Assembly (NCBI GenBank): GCA_902765035.1
Contig: CACWYF010000033.1
Coordinates: forward strand, 1-8,947
Length of the DNA: 8,947 bases
Reading direction: 5' to 3'
From: an uncultured Eubacteriales bacterium
GTDB taxonomy: Bacteria; Bacillota; Clostridia; Peptostreptococcales; Anaerovoracaceae
Part shown: positions 1 through 7,841 of the stretch, in pieces
How positions within the stretch are numbered: position 1 is the first letter of the stretch
How the letters are laid out: every line of letters begins with the position of its first letter
Notes under the pieces: generated by a model
Told to the model about the DNA's origin: nothing
What the model saw: the letters and a program-made list of their open reading frames with translations, nothing else
The model's database searches: none
Position numbers and translations under genes: made by a program

Positions 1-876
1 GTCATTCTTGCGGGCAGGACAGATACCGTGCCTGCCGGTACAGAGGCACCGGAATGCGGATATACTCTCGTCAACGGGATAGAGCAGCCATTCAGAGCGC
101 ATATCCTCGGTGTCCACGATGCGGATAATGCCACCAGACTTGTTGAGTTTGAATACGATGGGATATTCATGGAAAGGCTCGAGGAGATAGGCTCCATGCC
201 TCTTCCTCCGTATATCTCAAGGCCTGCAGAGGACAGCGACAAGGAGATGTACCAGACGGTGTACAGCCGCATCGAAGGTTCCGTAGCAGCTCCGACGGCC
301 GGACTTCACTTCACGAGGGAGCTTCTTAAGAAGGCTGAGGAGAAGGGCGTCCTCATCGCATATGTCACTTTGCACGTTGGAATTGGTACTTTCAGACCGG
401 TCAAGGTGGATACAGTCGAAGAGCACAAGATGCACTTTGAGGAGTGCTCCATAGATGAGGCCAACGCTGAGATCATCAACCGCACCATCGAAGAAGGCGG
501 CAGGATCATCTCAGTCGGCACGACATCCACCAGAACCCTTGAGAGCATGGCAGGGATGCCGATGCAGCCATTCGTGCTTAAGAAAAAGGACGATGCGGCA
601 GCCGGCAGCACAGGCCAGTCTGATCCTGCGAAGTACGGTGCGAACAAAATGTTCAGAGTGCGCTCCGGACACACATCGACCGGCATCTTCATCTATCCGG
701 GCTATGAGTTCAAGATAGTCGATGCACTCATCACCAACTTCCACCTGCCGAAGTCGACACTTCTGATGCTCGTGTCGGCGCTGTACGATAGAGAAGAGAT
801 ACTGAAGGCATACAACATCGCAGTAGAGGAGAAATACAGGTTCTTCAGCTACGGGGACGCGATGCTGATAGAGTAA
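1..876 (+). CDS. queA: S-adenosylmethionine:tRNA ribosyltransferase-isomerase (QueA), 5' end outside window
   Basis: QueA transfers and isomerises the ribosyl part of SAM onto 7-aminomethyl-7-deazaguanine in tRNA, giving epoxyqueuosine, in the cytoplasm. The frame is open from base 1, so the GTG at 28 is an internal codon and roughly 100 or more N-terminal residues lie upstream (family length is about 340-360; about 291 are here). Family signatures are clear: MPLPPYI, then YQTVYS, the strongly conserved [41 protein letters not shown], and the terminal run [23 protein letters not shown] and [12 protein letters not shown]. Between TRTLESMAG and TGIFIYPG there are about 45 residues, Lys/Asp/Ala/Ser-rich in part, roughly 25 more than I expect for the family. 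This is probably a surface loop insertion. tgt follows after 47 bases, a common pairing for this pathway. The family call is secure. Confidence 0.96.
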   Translation, partial: VILAGRTDTVPAGTEAPECGYTLVNGIEQPFRAHILGVHDADNATRLVEFEYDGIFMERLEEIGSMPLPPYISRPAEDSDKEMYQTVYSRIEGSVAAPTAGLHFTRELLKKAEEKGVLIAYVTLHVGIGTFRPVKVDTVEEHKMHFEECSIDEANAEIINRTIEEGGRIISVGTTSTRTLESMAGMPMQPFVLKKKDDAAAGSTGQSDPAKYGANKMFRVRSGHTSTGIFIYPGYEFKIVDALITNFHLPKSTLLMLVSALYDREEILKAYNIAVEEKYRFFSYGDAMLIE

Positions 877-881
877 AAACA

Positions 882-2048
<1,167 letters not shown>

Positions 2049-2077
2049 ACAGGGTGCCATATGGACAGAGAACAGTG

Positions 2078-2098
2078 AGTTATCCTGTGATGATAACT
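2078..2098. repeat. Small inverted repeat downstream of tgt
   Basis: AGTTATC (2078-2084) and GATAACT (2092-2098) form a perfect seven-base stem with a seven-base loop, in the 96-base gap after tgt. It has no following T tract and is AU-rich, so it is a weak candidate for an intrinsic terminator. It could be an RNA processing hairpin, a protein-binding site, or chance. Confidence 0.35.
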
Positions 2099-2144
2099 GG
2101 AAGCTTGTATACGGAAACGACTGATTCAATACAGGGGGACAGAG

Positions 2145-2570
2145 ATGGACATACACAGCAGGTTCAAATACGTGCGGATACAGGGGAAAAGACTGGCGAG
2201 CAATACTCTTCAGGGCAAGGGAATTTTTAGTCTGTGCTGGCAGCTTGTGCAGGATAAGGCTATGGAACAGGAAGATGCGGATCTCTTTGTAGAGATCGAT
2301 TCATGGTTCGCTGAACATCTGCCGTGGCCGCCTCAGTGCAAAAGGCAGGAGCCTGTCGTGTGCTGGTTCAAGACCGAGAATTCAGAAGAGATGCTGAAGA
2401 TGATCGTACCGGCGCTGTGGCTTCTGGACAGATACGAAGTGCCGTATTACCTCGTGTATTCGAATACGCCGGGTGAGATAGTGTACGAGGATCAGTATCA
2501 GATAGCTGCAATGGCAGGCGAGGCGCTTCAGATAGAAGATCTGCAGCCATCGTGGTCACCGGAAGACTGA
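2145..2570 (+). CDS. Conserved-looking hypothetical protein, 141 residues
   Basis: I do not recognise a named family. The start is good: AGGGGGA lies five bases before ATG 2145. Codon use matches its neighbours, so this is a host gene. The protein is soluble, with no signal peptide or membrane helix. It begins with a basic stretch, then has a helix-like region (GKGIFSLCWQLVQDKAM), an acidic segment (EDADLFVEIDSWFAEHLPWPP), a beta-like core (PVVCWFKTEN), and a second conserved-looking block (MLKMIVPALWLLDRYEVPYY then LVYSNTPGEIVYEDQYQ). The Trp/Pro-rich HLPWPPQC and the GEIVYEDQYQ segment look like family signatures, and I have an impression of similar small proteins in other Clostridia, but I know no function. 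It lies between tRNA and rRNA modification genes, which is only weak functional evidence. Confidence 0.8.
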   Translation: MDIHSRFKYVRIQGKRLASNTLQGKGIFSLCWQLVQDKAMEQEDADLFVEIDSWFAEHLPWPPQCKRQEPVVCWFKTENSEEMLKMIVPALWLLDRYEVPYYLVYSNTPGEIVYEDQYQIAAMAGEALQIEDLQPSWSPED

Positions 2571-2615
2571 TGAGGCGGCATGAAACTGAGAACAGAAAAG
2601 GAATATTATTGAATA

Positions 2616-3848
2616 ATGGACATAAAAGATACCAGAGTACTTAATAAGGACCTCCTGTGCCCGGCTGCGGAGCACTGCGGCGGATGCATCTATCAGGGCG
2701 TGCCGTACGAAGAGCAGTACAGGCAGAAGGACAAGGCAGTAAGAAAACTCCTTGACAAGTACGACATAGATGAATCCGTGTACCTCGGAATGGAGCCTGC
2801 TATCTGCACGGGTGAATACAGGAACAAGATGGAGTACACATTCGGCGACCTCGAGAAGGGCGGCGAGCTTGAACTCGGTATGCACTTCAAAGGCCGTTTT
2901 ATGTCCATCATAACGACGGATGAGTGCCAGCTTGTACCGCATGCATTCAATGTGATACTCCGCTCTGTGCTCAGATTCTGTCGTTCTGAGGGCTATGTGC
3001 CTTATCACCGCAAGACACACCTCGGTCTGCTGCGCAACCTTGTCGTAAGGTGCGGAGTAAGAACAGGGGAGGTGCTGGTCAATATAGTCACTTCGAGCGA
3101 GCCGGGATTCGATGAGGACAGGTTCCGTGAGCTTCTTTTGGCACTTGACCTGAGGACTGAGAGCGAGAAGGCTGAGGGTCAGGATGGCATGAAGATAGTC
3201 GGCATCATGAGGACTTTCAATGACAGCGTTGCGGATGCAGTCATTGACGAGAGCCACAGGATCCTCTGGGGCCGCGATTACTACAACGAAGAGATTCTGG
3301 GCCTGAAGTTCAAGGTCAAGGCTTTTGCCTTCTTCCAGACCAACATCGATGCGGTCGAGAGGCTGTACAGATACGTGCTGGACGTGGTCCCTGATATTTC
3401 GGGCAAAACGGTCTATGACCTGTACTGCGGAACAGGCACTATATCCCAGCTGATGGCATCAGCGGCGAAGGATGTCTACGGCATCGACATAGTGGAGGAC
3501 TCAATCATCGCAGCAAGGGAGAATACAGAGCTCAACGGCATAGAAAACTGCCACTACATCTGCGGCGATGTTAAAGAAAAACTGGATGAGATCCCGGTGA
3601 AGCCTGATGCTATAGTAGTCGACCCGCCGAGAGTCGGCATACACGATAAGGCAGTGGGGATGCTGTCACGCTACGGTATCGACGAGATCGTATACGTATC
3701 CTGCAACCCGAAGACGCTTTGCATCAACCTTGACAGCTTTCGCATCAAGGGATATGAGATAGTGTCGATAAAAGCATTCGACAACTTCCCGATGACCAAG
3801 CATTGCGAGGTAGTAGTCTCGTTGTCTCGAGTCGGGTCGAGGCTATAG
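2616..3848 (+). CDS. rlmD: 23S rRNA (uracil-5-)-methyltransferase, RlmCD/RumA type
   Basis: This SAM-dependent enzyme methylates C5 of specific uracils in 23S rRNA. The 410-residue protein has an N-terminal 4Fe-4S site, Cys15-x5-Cys21-x2-Cys24 (CPAAEHCGGC) plus Cys104 (DECQLV). It lacks the TRAM domain found in many relatives. The catalytic domain shows FFQTN, SAM motif I DLYCGTGT (268-275), DPPRVG (336-341) and VSCNPKTL with catalytic Cys363. An in-frame stop at 2610-2612 forces a start at ATG 2616. AAAAGGA (2596-2602) is 13 bases upstream, rather far. The extreme C-terminus is atypical: DNFPMTKHCEVVVSLSR is followed by VGSRL, where relatives tend to end soon after LSR or LSK. An AT-rich island starts directly after it and a second, broken copy of such a gene end lies near 6191-6327, suggesting this 3' end was replaced by integration. 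Specific target position (RlmC, RlmD or dual) is not resolvable; the symbol is family-level. Confidence 0.92.
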   Translation: MDIKDTRVLNKDLLCPAAEHCGGCIYQGVPYEEQYRQKDKAVRKLLDKYDIDESVYLGMEPAICTGEYRNKMEYTFGDLEKGGELELGMHFKGRFMSIITTDECQLVPHAFNVILRSVLRFCRSEGYVPYHRKTHLGLLRNLVVRCGVRTGEVLVNIVTSSEPGFDEDRFRELLLALDLRTESEKAEGQDGMKIVGIMRTFNDSVADAVIDESHRILWGRDYYNEEILGLKFKVKAFAFFQTNIDAVERLYRYVLDVVPDISGKTVYDLYCGTGTISQLMASAAKDVYGIDIVEDSIIAARENTELNGIENCHYICGDVKEKLDEIPVKPDAIVVDPPRVGIHDKAVGMLSRYGIDEIVYVSCNPKTLCINLDSFRIKGYEIVSIKAFDNFPMTKHCEVVVSLSRVGSRL

Positions 3849-3853
3849 AACTA

Positions 3854-3883
3854 TTGTCAAAGAGCATATCAAAGGAATACAAA
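3854..3883 (+). promoter_or_regulatory. Possible sigma-A promoter for the radical SAM pair
   Basis: TTGTCA (3854-3859, five of six to TTGACA) and TACAAA (3878-3883, four of six to TATAAT) are separated by 18 bases, in the AT-rich gap before the first radical SAM gene. This would allow the island to be transcribed independently of rlmD. AT-rich DNA gives such matches easily, so it is a weak call. Confidence 0.3.
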
Positions 3884-3928
3884 TCAACCGATTGAAATAA
3901 CTGTAGTAGGAGAACGCTGAGATAAATA

Positions 3929-4831
3929 ATGAAACTATCGTCTTTTCTGCATTTTGCATTTTTTGGTGCAAAGACAATTATATTTAAAACGAAATCACCC
4001 ATACTCGGAACTGTAATTGTTACAGATAAATGCAATTTACATTGCAAGCATTGTTCTGTAAACAATATCACAGCAAGAATCCATCCATATGAACAAATCC
4101 GGCAAGAAATGCAGCAGTTATATGATATGGGCATCAGGATTTTGTTCTTCTGTGGTGGAGAAACATTTCTCTGGAAAGACGGTGAACGTTCGCTAAGAGA
4201 TTTGGTCATTGAAGCTAAAAAAATGGGTTTTCTCATAGTTAATGTTGTTACGAATGGCACATTCCCTATTGATCTCCCAGAAGCAGATTTAATCCTTTTG
4301 AGTCTGGATGGGGATAAGCAGCGCCATAATGAAGTTCGCGGCGACACCTATGATACCATTATGAAGAATATCAGCAATGCTACCGCAGATAATATATGTT
4401 TCTATATGGCTATCAATCAAATCAACAAAGACTGTGTGCGAGATGTATGCCTTACAGCTCGCAATATTAAAAACGTTCGCGCCGTATCGTTCAATTTTCA
4501 TACACCGTATCCAGACACAAAGGAATTGGCTTTGAGCAAAGAGGAAAAAGCCAAGTGTTGTGATACAATAATCGAGATGATGAAAGAAGGCGCACCAATA
4601 TTTAACCTGAAAAGTGCGTTCCCGTATCTCATACATAATCAATTCCCGACGCCTTGTTATCAATGCGTAGTGATAGAAAACGGAAAGCTGTCTACCTGTG
4701 GACGCTGTATAGATATTCCCGGTCTTTGCGACCAATGCGGATACTTTTTTGTTGCTGAATATACGCTATTATTCAAAGGCTATCCCAAGGTGGTTTTCGA
4801 GATGCTTCGTACATACTTGAAGTACATTTAG
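3929..4831 (+). CDS. Radical SAM protein with six-cysteine C-terminal tail
   Basis: Radical SAM enzymes use a 4Fe-4S cluster to cleave SAM and start radical chemistry. The cluster motif is present as Cys35-x3-Cys39-x2-Cys42 (CNLHCKHC), followed by the SAM-contacting GGE at 76-78 (FFCGGETF), VVTNGTF and LILLSLDG, giving a typical partial TIM barrel. The C-terminal tail carries three CxxC pairs: Cys243/246, Cys257/260 and Cys267/270. This resembles SPASM or twitch auxiliary cluster regions of enzymes that modify peptides or sugars, but the spacing does not match a subfamily I can name. The first 30 residues are hydrophobic and basic and could be a membrane-associated helix. An in-frame stop at 3923 makes ATG 3929 the first start; AGGAGA (3908-3913) is about 15 bases upstream, a long spacing. 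The gene is AT-rich compared with its surroundings. Substrate unknown. Confidence 0.85.
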   Translation: MKLSSFLHFAFFGAKTIIFKTKSPILGTVIVTDKCNLHCKHCSVNNITARIHPYEQIRQEMQQLYDMGIRILFFCGGETFLWKDGERSLRDLVIEAKKMGFLIVNVVTNGTFPIDLPEADLILLSLDGDKQRHNEVRGDTYDTIMKNISNATADNICFYMAINQINKDCVRDVCLTARNIKNVRAVSFNFHTPYPDTKELALSKEEKAKCCDTIIEMMKEGAPIFNLKSAFPYLIHNQFPTPCYQCVVIENGKLSTCGRCIDIPGLCDQCGYFFVAEYTLLFKGYPKVVFEMLRTYLKYI

Positions 4832-4835
4832 GAGT
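4830..4835 (+). promoter_or_regulatory. Ribosome-binding site overlapping the upstream stop codon
   Basis: AGGAGT begins inside the TAG stop of the first radical SAM gene and lies just before ATG 4839. This arrangement indicates translational coupling, so the two proteins are probably made together. Confidence 0.75.
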
Positions 4836-4838
4836 AAT

Positions 4839-6092
4839 ATGAGTCTCATTACAAGTTTAACGAGAATGTGGCTTACACGAACAACAAAGCCGTTTACGTT
4901 CAAAAATGAATATGATCAGATATTACCATTTGCAGAATGTGATAGTCTTGGGCTGTATGTTCATATTCCTTTCTGTAAAAGCATCTGCAACTTTTGTCCT
5001 TATTGCAAAGTGCTGTATTCTGCTGAATCTTGTGACAGATATATAGATCATTTGATTCAAGAGATCCACTTTGTAGGCAACCAACATAAGGGACGAAAAA
5101 AAGTGACCAGCCTGTATTTTGGCGGAGGAACGCCGGCACTTGCTGCTGAACGCATAAAAGAGATCATTGATGCGTTGAATGAGCATTTTATTATCACAGA
5201 GGGAATAGGACTGGAACTTCACCCTGATAATGTGAATGTGGAAGTGCTGCAGAAATTGAAGGATGCGGGTGTAACAAAGATCAGCATCGGCATTCAATCA
5301 TTCTGTGGTAAGTATCAGAAGATTCTTGGCCGAAAAAGTGTAGATACTGTAGAAATGAAGTCTGCTTTGTCGGTCGTTCCTTTTGAAACTGTTTCCATGG
5401 ACTTTATCTTTGCATTGCCCGAGCAAACCTTCGATGATCTGAGATCGGATATTGATCTCGCTTTTTCATTAGGTGCAAATCACGTTGCCATATACCCGTT
5501 TATCGATTTCACTTTTACAGAAAGTCATGTTGCTGCAATGCCAAAAAAAGAAAAACGAAAGTTGCTGGATGCCATCACGCAGTATTGTATTGACAAGGGA
5601 TATTCACGCAGTTCAATCTGGACTTTCTCAAGTGAGCAGAATGCTGACTACTCATCCATGACCAGAGATTATTTTCTCGGATTTGGTTGTTCTGCTACGA
5701 GCCTATTTAAAAAACAATTCAAAATCAACACTTTTGATGTCGAATCTTACTGCAAAAGAATTTCCAGAGGCGATTTTGCCACGTCTTTGACAATTCGTTT
5801 TACTAAGCGGCAGAGGATGGTTTACTGGTTGTTCTGGACGGCATACAGTACAAGAGTAAGAATAAGTGATTTTGAAAAATTCTTTGAAGTGCCTCTGAAA
5901 AAAATGTATGGATTTGAGATTTGGATTGCAAAGCGATTAGGGTTCATCAAGGAATACGATGGTATTTATGAAATGACATTAAAAGGAGCTTTCTACTATC
6001 ATTACTACGAGAACTTTTACACATTGTCTTATATCGACAAGATGTGGGGGATCATGCGAAATGAAGCATTCCCCGAACAGATTAAACTGTAA
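4839..6092 (+). CDS. HemN/HemW-like radical SAM protein
   Basis: The 417-residue protein belongs to the coproporphyrinogen III oxidase-like (HemN/HemW) radical SAM superfamily. It contains GLYVHIPFCKSICNFCPYC, giving Cys46-x3-Cys50-x2-Cys53 plus Cys56; the fourth cysteine recalls HemN more than HemW. GGGTP is at 95-99, followed by LELHPDNV, ISIGIQSF and MDFIFALPEQT, the usual order. The C-terminal 100 residues (from TKRQRMVYWL through LTLKGAFYYHYY-like sequence) resemble the winged-helix end domain of HemW-like proteins. It is translationally coupled to the upstream radical SAM gene and shares its low GC, so the two likely act in one pathway. Known family roles include anaerobic haem synthesis, haem insertion, cyclopropanation and methyl transfer. 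With no haem genes nearby I would not call it HemN or HemW; many paralogues have other substrates. Confidence 0.85.
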   Translation: MSLITSLTRMWLTRTTKPFTFKNEYDQILPFAECDSLGLYVHIPFCKSICNFCPYCKVLYSAESCDRYIDHLIQEIHFVGNQHKGRKKVTSLYFGGGTPALAAERIKEIIDALNEHFIITEGIGLELHPDNVNVEVLQKLKDAGVTKISIGIQSFCGKYQKILGRKSVDTVEMKSALSVVPFETVSMDFIFALPEQTFDDLRSDIDLAFSLGANHVAIYPFIDFTFTESHVAAMPKKEKRKLLDAITQYCIDKGYSRSSIWTFSSEQNADYSSMTRDYFLGFGCSATSLFKKQFKINTFDVESYCKRISRGDFATSLTIRFTKRQRMVYWLFWTAYSTRVRISDFEKFFEVPLKKMYGFEIWIAKRLGFIKEYDGIYEMTLKGAFYYHYYENFYTLSYIDKMWGIMRNEAFPEQIKL

Positions 6093-6190
6093 AAAGATGG
6101 AGTTGACGATGATGGCACATATATAGATTTACAACTATGGGCAATAATAGATCAGTTTGCATAGATGGGGATATGGGAAATGTGCTGGAA

Positions 6191-6327
6191 GAGTATGAAC
6201 AATATGCTTCGTGTGTAGACATGTTTCCTCTTACGCGGAATTGGTGGACCACTTCCCGCTTACCGATGACATTCAAGTCATTGTCTCCAGGCACACAGAA
6301 TGCGTCTGCCTGTTGTCGAAAAAGTAA
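6191..6327 (+). pseudogene. Degenerate 3' end of an rRNA uracil methyltransferase gene
   Basis: In one frame the bases up to 6238 read EYEQYASCVDMFPLTR. If 6239-6291 is skipped, reading resumes as HTECVCLLSKK and stops at TAA 6325-6327. The joined product, DMFPLTR plus HTECVCLLSKK, has the form of RumA/RlmD C-termini (D-x-F-P-x-T, charged residues, E-x-V-x-L-L-S-R/K) and aligns with DNFPMTKHCEVVVSLSR at the end of the intact gene at 2616-3848. No body of a methyltransferase precedes it, so it is only a tail. The best explanation is the displaced original 3' end of rlmD, pushed away by DNA that integrated at that site, or an element's own copy of the attachment sequence. The family resemblance is short, so a chance match is not excluded. 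Confidence 0.5.
6239..6291 (+). repeat. 53-bp insert related to the 3' end of rlmD
   Basis: This segment interrupts the remnant between CGG (Arg) and CAC (His) and shifts its frame. Inside it, GACCACTTCCCGCTTACC (6247-6264) matches GACAACTTCCCGATGACC (3780-3797) at 15 of 18 bases, and TTGTCTCCAG (6281-6290) matches TTGTCTCGAG (3822-3831) at 9 of 10, in the same order but 8 bases closer together. It translates as DHFPLTDDIQVIVS, again like a methyltransferase tail. It may be a second attachment-site copy from an earlier or nested integration event. Confidence 0.45.
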
Positions 6328-6331
6328 AGTT

Positions 6332-6349
6332 ATCTGCAGCAGTGCAGAT
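6332..6349. repeat. Short hairpin after the remnant
   Basis: ATCTGCA (6332-6338) and TGCAGAT (6343-6349) form a perfect seven-base stem with a GCAG loop, five bases after the remnant's stop. There is no T run after it, so it is not a standard intrinsic terminator. It could mark an element end, an integrase arm site, or mRNA structure in the PAP2 leader. Confidence 0.35.
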
Positions 6350-6400
6350 GATCATGAAAAGAATGGATAAAAAACTCAGAAAAGAGGTGCTCATATAAAA

Positions 6401-7186
6401 ATGAAAAAGTATATTACCGGAATTATTACAGGGATTCTTTTTGCAGTACTTATATACATGCTGAAGACGTACGATGTTGCGCCAATAGGGCCTGACGGGA
6501 CATCGATAGGATTCTCGACGATCAACGGGAAGATACATGATTACACTGGCGTCAATATGCAGTGGTATGAACTGACCGAGCTGCTCGGATATGCAGCACT
6601 GCTGATATGTGCGCTTTTCGGCTTTGCCGGCCTTGTGCAGCTTATTAAGCGCAAAAGCTTTGCAAAGGTAGACAGGACGATCTATTCGCTTGCCGGACTG
6701 TATATCGTTGTTATAGGTCTGTATGTGTTCTTTGAACATTTCATCATCAACTACAGGCCGATAATCATGCCTGATGCAAGTTCGCCTGAGGCATCGTTTC
6801 CGTCATCGCATACCATGCTGATTTTCACAGTGATGGCGTCGACTGCTATGGTGCTCCGAAAGTACATAAAGAGCGGATTCCTGAAGACTGTCATAAGTAT
6901 TCTGTGCGCTGCAGTGATAATCGTGACGGTTTACGGCAGGCTTATCTGCGGTGTCCACTGGTTCACGGACATCCTCGGAGGCATCCTCCTCAGCGTCACT
7001 TTGCTGGAGTTCTTCGGAGGCGTGCTCCATTCAGCGTGGAAGTCAGACAGAGTCCGCTACGGATATGTGCCTGCGCAGGAGAACAGAGTAGTATTCACGG
7101 AAAATGCGTCCGTAAACAGTGAAGGCATTGAGGGCAGAGCTGCACGCAACTCAGGATCAGACAAGGGATATACACCAAAGCACTGA
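6401..7186 (+). CDS. PAP2-family membrane phosphatase
   Basis: PAP2 enzymes remove phosphate from lipid phosphates such as phosphatidate or undecaprenyl pyrophosphate at the membrane. The 261-residue protein has about six hydrophobic segments (roughly 5-23, 58-84, 95-115, 132-152, 160-178, 185-207) and a polar tail of about 50 residues. The three active-site motifs are recognisable: NYRP (Arg119-Pro120), PSSH with His137 (classically PSGH), and Arg180-x5-His186-x3-Asp190 within YGRLICGVHWFTD. In motif 1, KxxxxxxRP, the Lys position is Glu112. I believe a subset of clostridial PAP2-like proteins shares this, but their activity is unclear to me. The start ATG 6401 has AGAGGTG about 11 bases upstream. 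Base composition returns to the host value, so the gene lies outside the AT-rich island. The cytochrome b-like gene follows after 54 bases, possibly in the same transcript. Confidence 0.85.
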   Translation: MKKYITGIITGILFAVLIYMLKTYDVAPIGPDGTSIGFSTINGKIHDYTGVNMQWYELTELLGYAALLICALFGFAGLVQLIKRKSFAKVDRTIYSLAGLYIVVIGLYVFFEHFIINYRPIIMPDASSPEASFPSSHTMLIFTVMASTAMVLRKYIKSGFLKTVISILCAAVIIVTVYGRLICGVHWFTDILGGILLSVTLLEFFGGVLHSAWKSDRVRYGYVPAQENRVVFTENASVNSEGIEGRAARNSGSDKGYTPKH

Positions 7187-7240
7187 TAAAGCATTGTCCT
7201 GAAGAGACTGTGCCGTGGCATAACAGAAGGTGAATAACAG

Positions 7241-7795
7241 ATGAATATCAAGAAATTAAACGCGGCAGCCGGACTGATCCTCATAGTCCTGCTCATCGTA
7301 CATATTTCATACGAAGTGTGGTCATATCTGGCCTTCTACTATAATCCTGTAGTGACAAGATTAATTGCCTGGAGTTTTGCCGGCGTGACCTCGATCCACA
7401 TAATCATGAGCGCCATATCAGTCGCGGGCAAGCATGACGGAAGCACTCTCAGCACTTATCCGCGAATGAACCTCGGGACGATACTCCAGAGAGGATCTGC
7501 ACTTGGCATCCTGGTGCTGCTGCCGGCCCATGTCAAGACAGGAGACTGGATTGCTCAGCATGCAGTAGGGAATACAGGTTTCATCTTACTTGTGATCCTT
7601 GAGATCCTCTTCTGGGTCATGATCGGGATACATGTAACGATGTCTCTTTCAAAAGCGCTGATCTCGCTTGGCCTTCTTGAGAACATGAAGACAAAGAGGA
7701 TCATAGATATAATTACAGGCATCATCTGCGCTTCCGGTATCACGGTGTCAGCGTACATCATAATCATGACACAGCTTGTTCTTCTGAACATGTGA
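7241..7795 (+). CDS. Putative diheme cytochrome b membrane subunit of fumarate reductase/succinate dehydrogenase
   Basis: The 184-residue protein is mostly membrane: about five helices (6-30, 40-62, 84-100, 112-137, 152-180). One histidine falls in or at the edge of each of the first four helices: His21, His53, His97 and His131. In the single-subunit, five-helix SdhC/FrdC anchors (Wolinella FrdC and Bacillus SdhC type), four such histidines ligate two haems b. The QRGSALGI stretch (83-90) before the third helix resembles the QR-x-S/T-G segment of SdhC-type anchors. This, plus the flavoprotein gene starting 46 bases downstream, supports the role of passing electrons between quinone/menaquinone and the flavoprotein. 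ATG 7241 has AGAAGGTG (7225-7232) eight bases upstream. Overall identity to any named member cannot be judged from the sequence alone; the assignment rests on topology, histidine placement and context. Confidence 0.7.
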   Translation: MNIKKLNAAAGLILIVLLIVHISYEVWSYLAFYYNPVVTRLIAWSFAGVTSIHIIMSAISVAGKHDGSTLSTYPRMNLGTILQRGSALGILVLLPAHVKTGDWIAQHAVGNTGFILLVILEILFWVMIGIHVTMSLSKALISLGLLENMKTKRIIDIITGIICASGITVSAYIIIMTQLVLLNM

Positions 7796-7841
7796 CATGA
7801 CATCTGAACGGGCATATCGCTGTCAGAAAGGCTCTACCGCC

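Larger units (their letters stand above)
6093..6400. other. Non-coding, scarred stretch between radical SAM pair and PAP2 gene
   Basis: No intact gene is supported in these 308 bases. An open frame at 6137-6370 exists, but it shows no protein-like conservation before position 6191 and changes character where the 53-bp interruption begins. The stretch contains the remnant of a methyltransferase gene end (listed separately), a short hairpin at 6332-6349, and the PAP2 ribosome-binding site AGAGGTG (6383-6389). I see no convincing intrinsic terminator after the radical SAM pair. Confidence 0.6.

Noticed and set aside
2580..2612. Ten-codon possible leader peptide (MKLRTEKEYY) just before rlmD
   Set aside because: It could couple translation to rlmD, but it has no attenuator structure, no codon bias suggesting sensing, and such short frames are common by chance.
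2556..3257. 233-codon open frame on the - strand
   Set aside because: It is fully antisense to the methyltransferase gene, whose motifs are unambiguous; the frame has no family features.
3745..4347. 200-codon open frame on the - strand across the island's left edge
   Set aside because: It is antisense to the end of rlmD and the start of a clear radical SAM gene, and shows no recognisable domain.
4839..6092. Calling this gene HemW and linking it to haem loading of the cytochrome b at 7241
   Set aside because: The idea is attractive, but the gene lies in an AT-rich island of different origin, has a HemN-like fourth cysteine, and is coupled to another radical SAM gene instead.
6137..6370. 77-codon open frame on the + strand
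   Set aside because: Only its middle resembles a methyltransferase tail, and that resemblance breaks at 6239 and continues in another frame from 6292. I treat it as a remnant, not a gene.
6354..6398. Fourteen-codon possible leader peptide before the PAP2 gene
   Set aside because: No ribosome-binding site of quality and no associated regulatory hairpin after it; probably chance.
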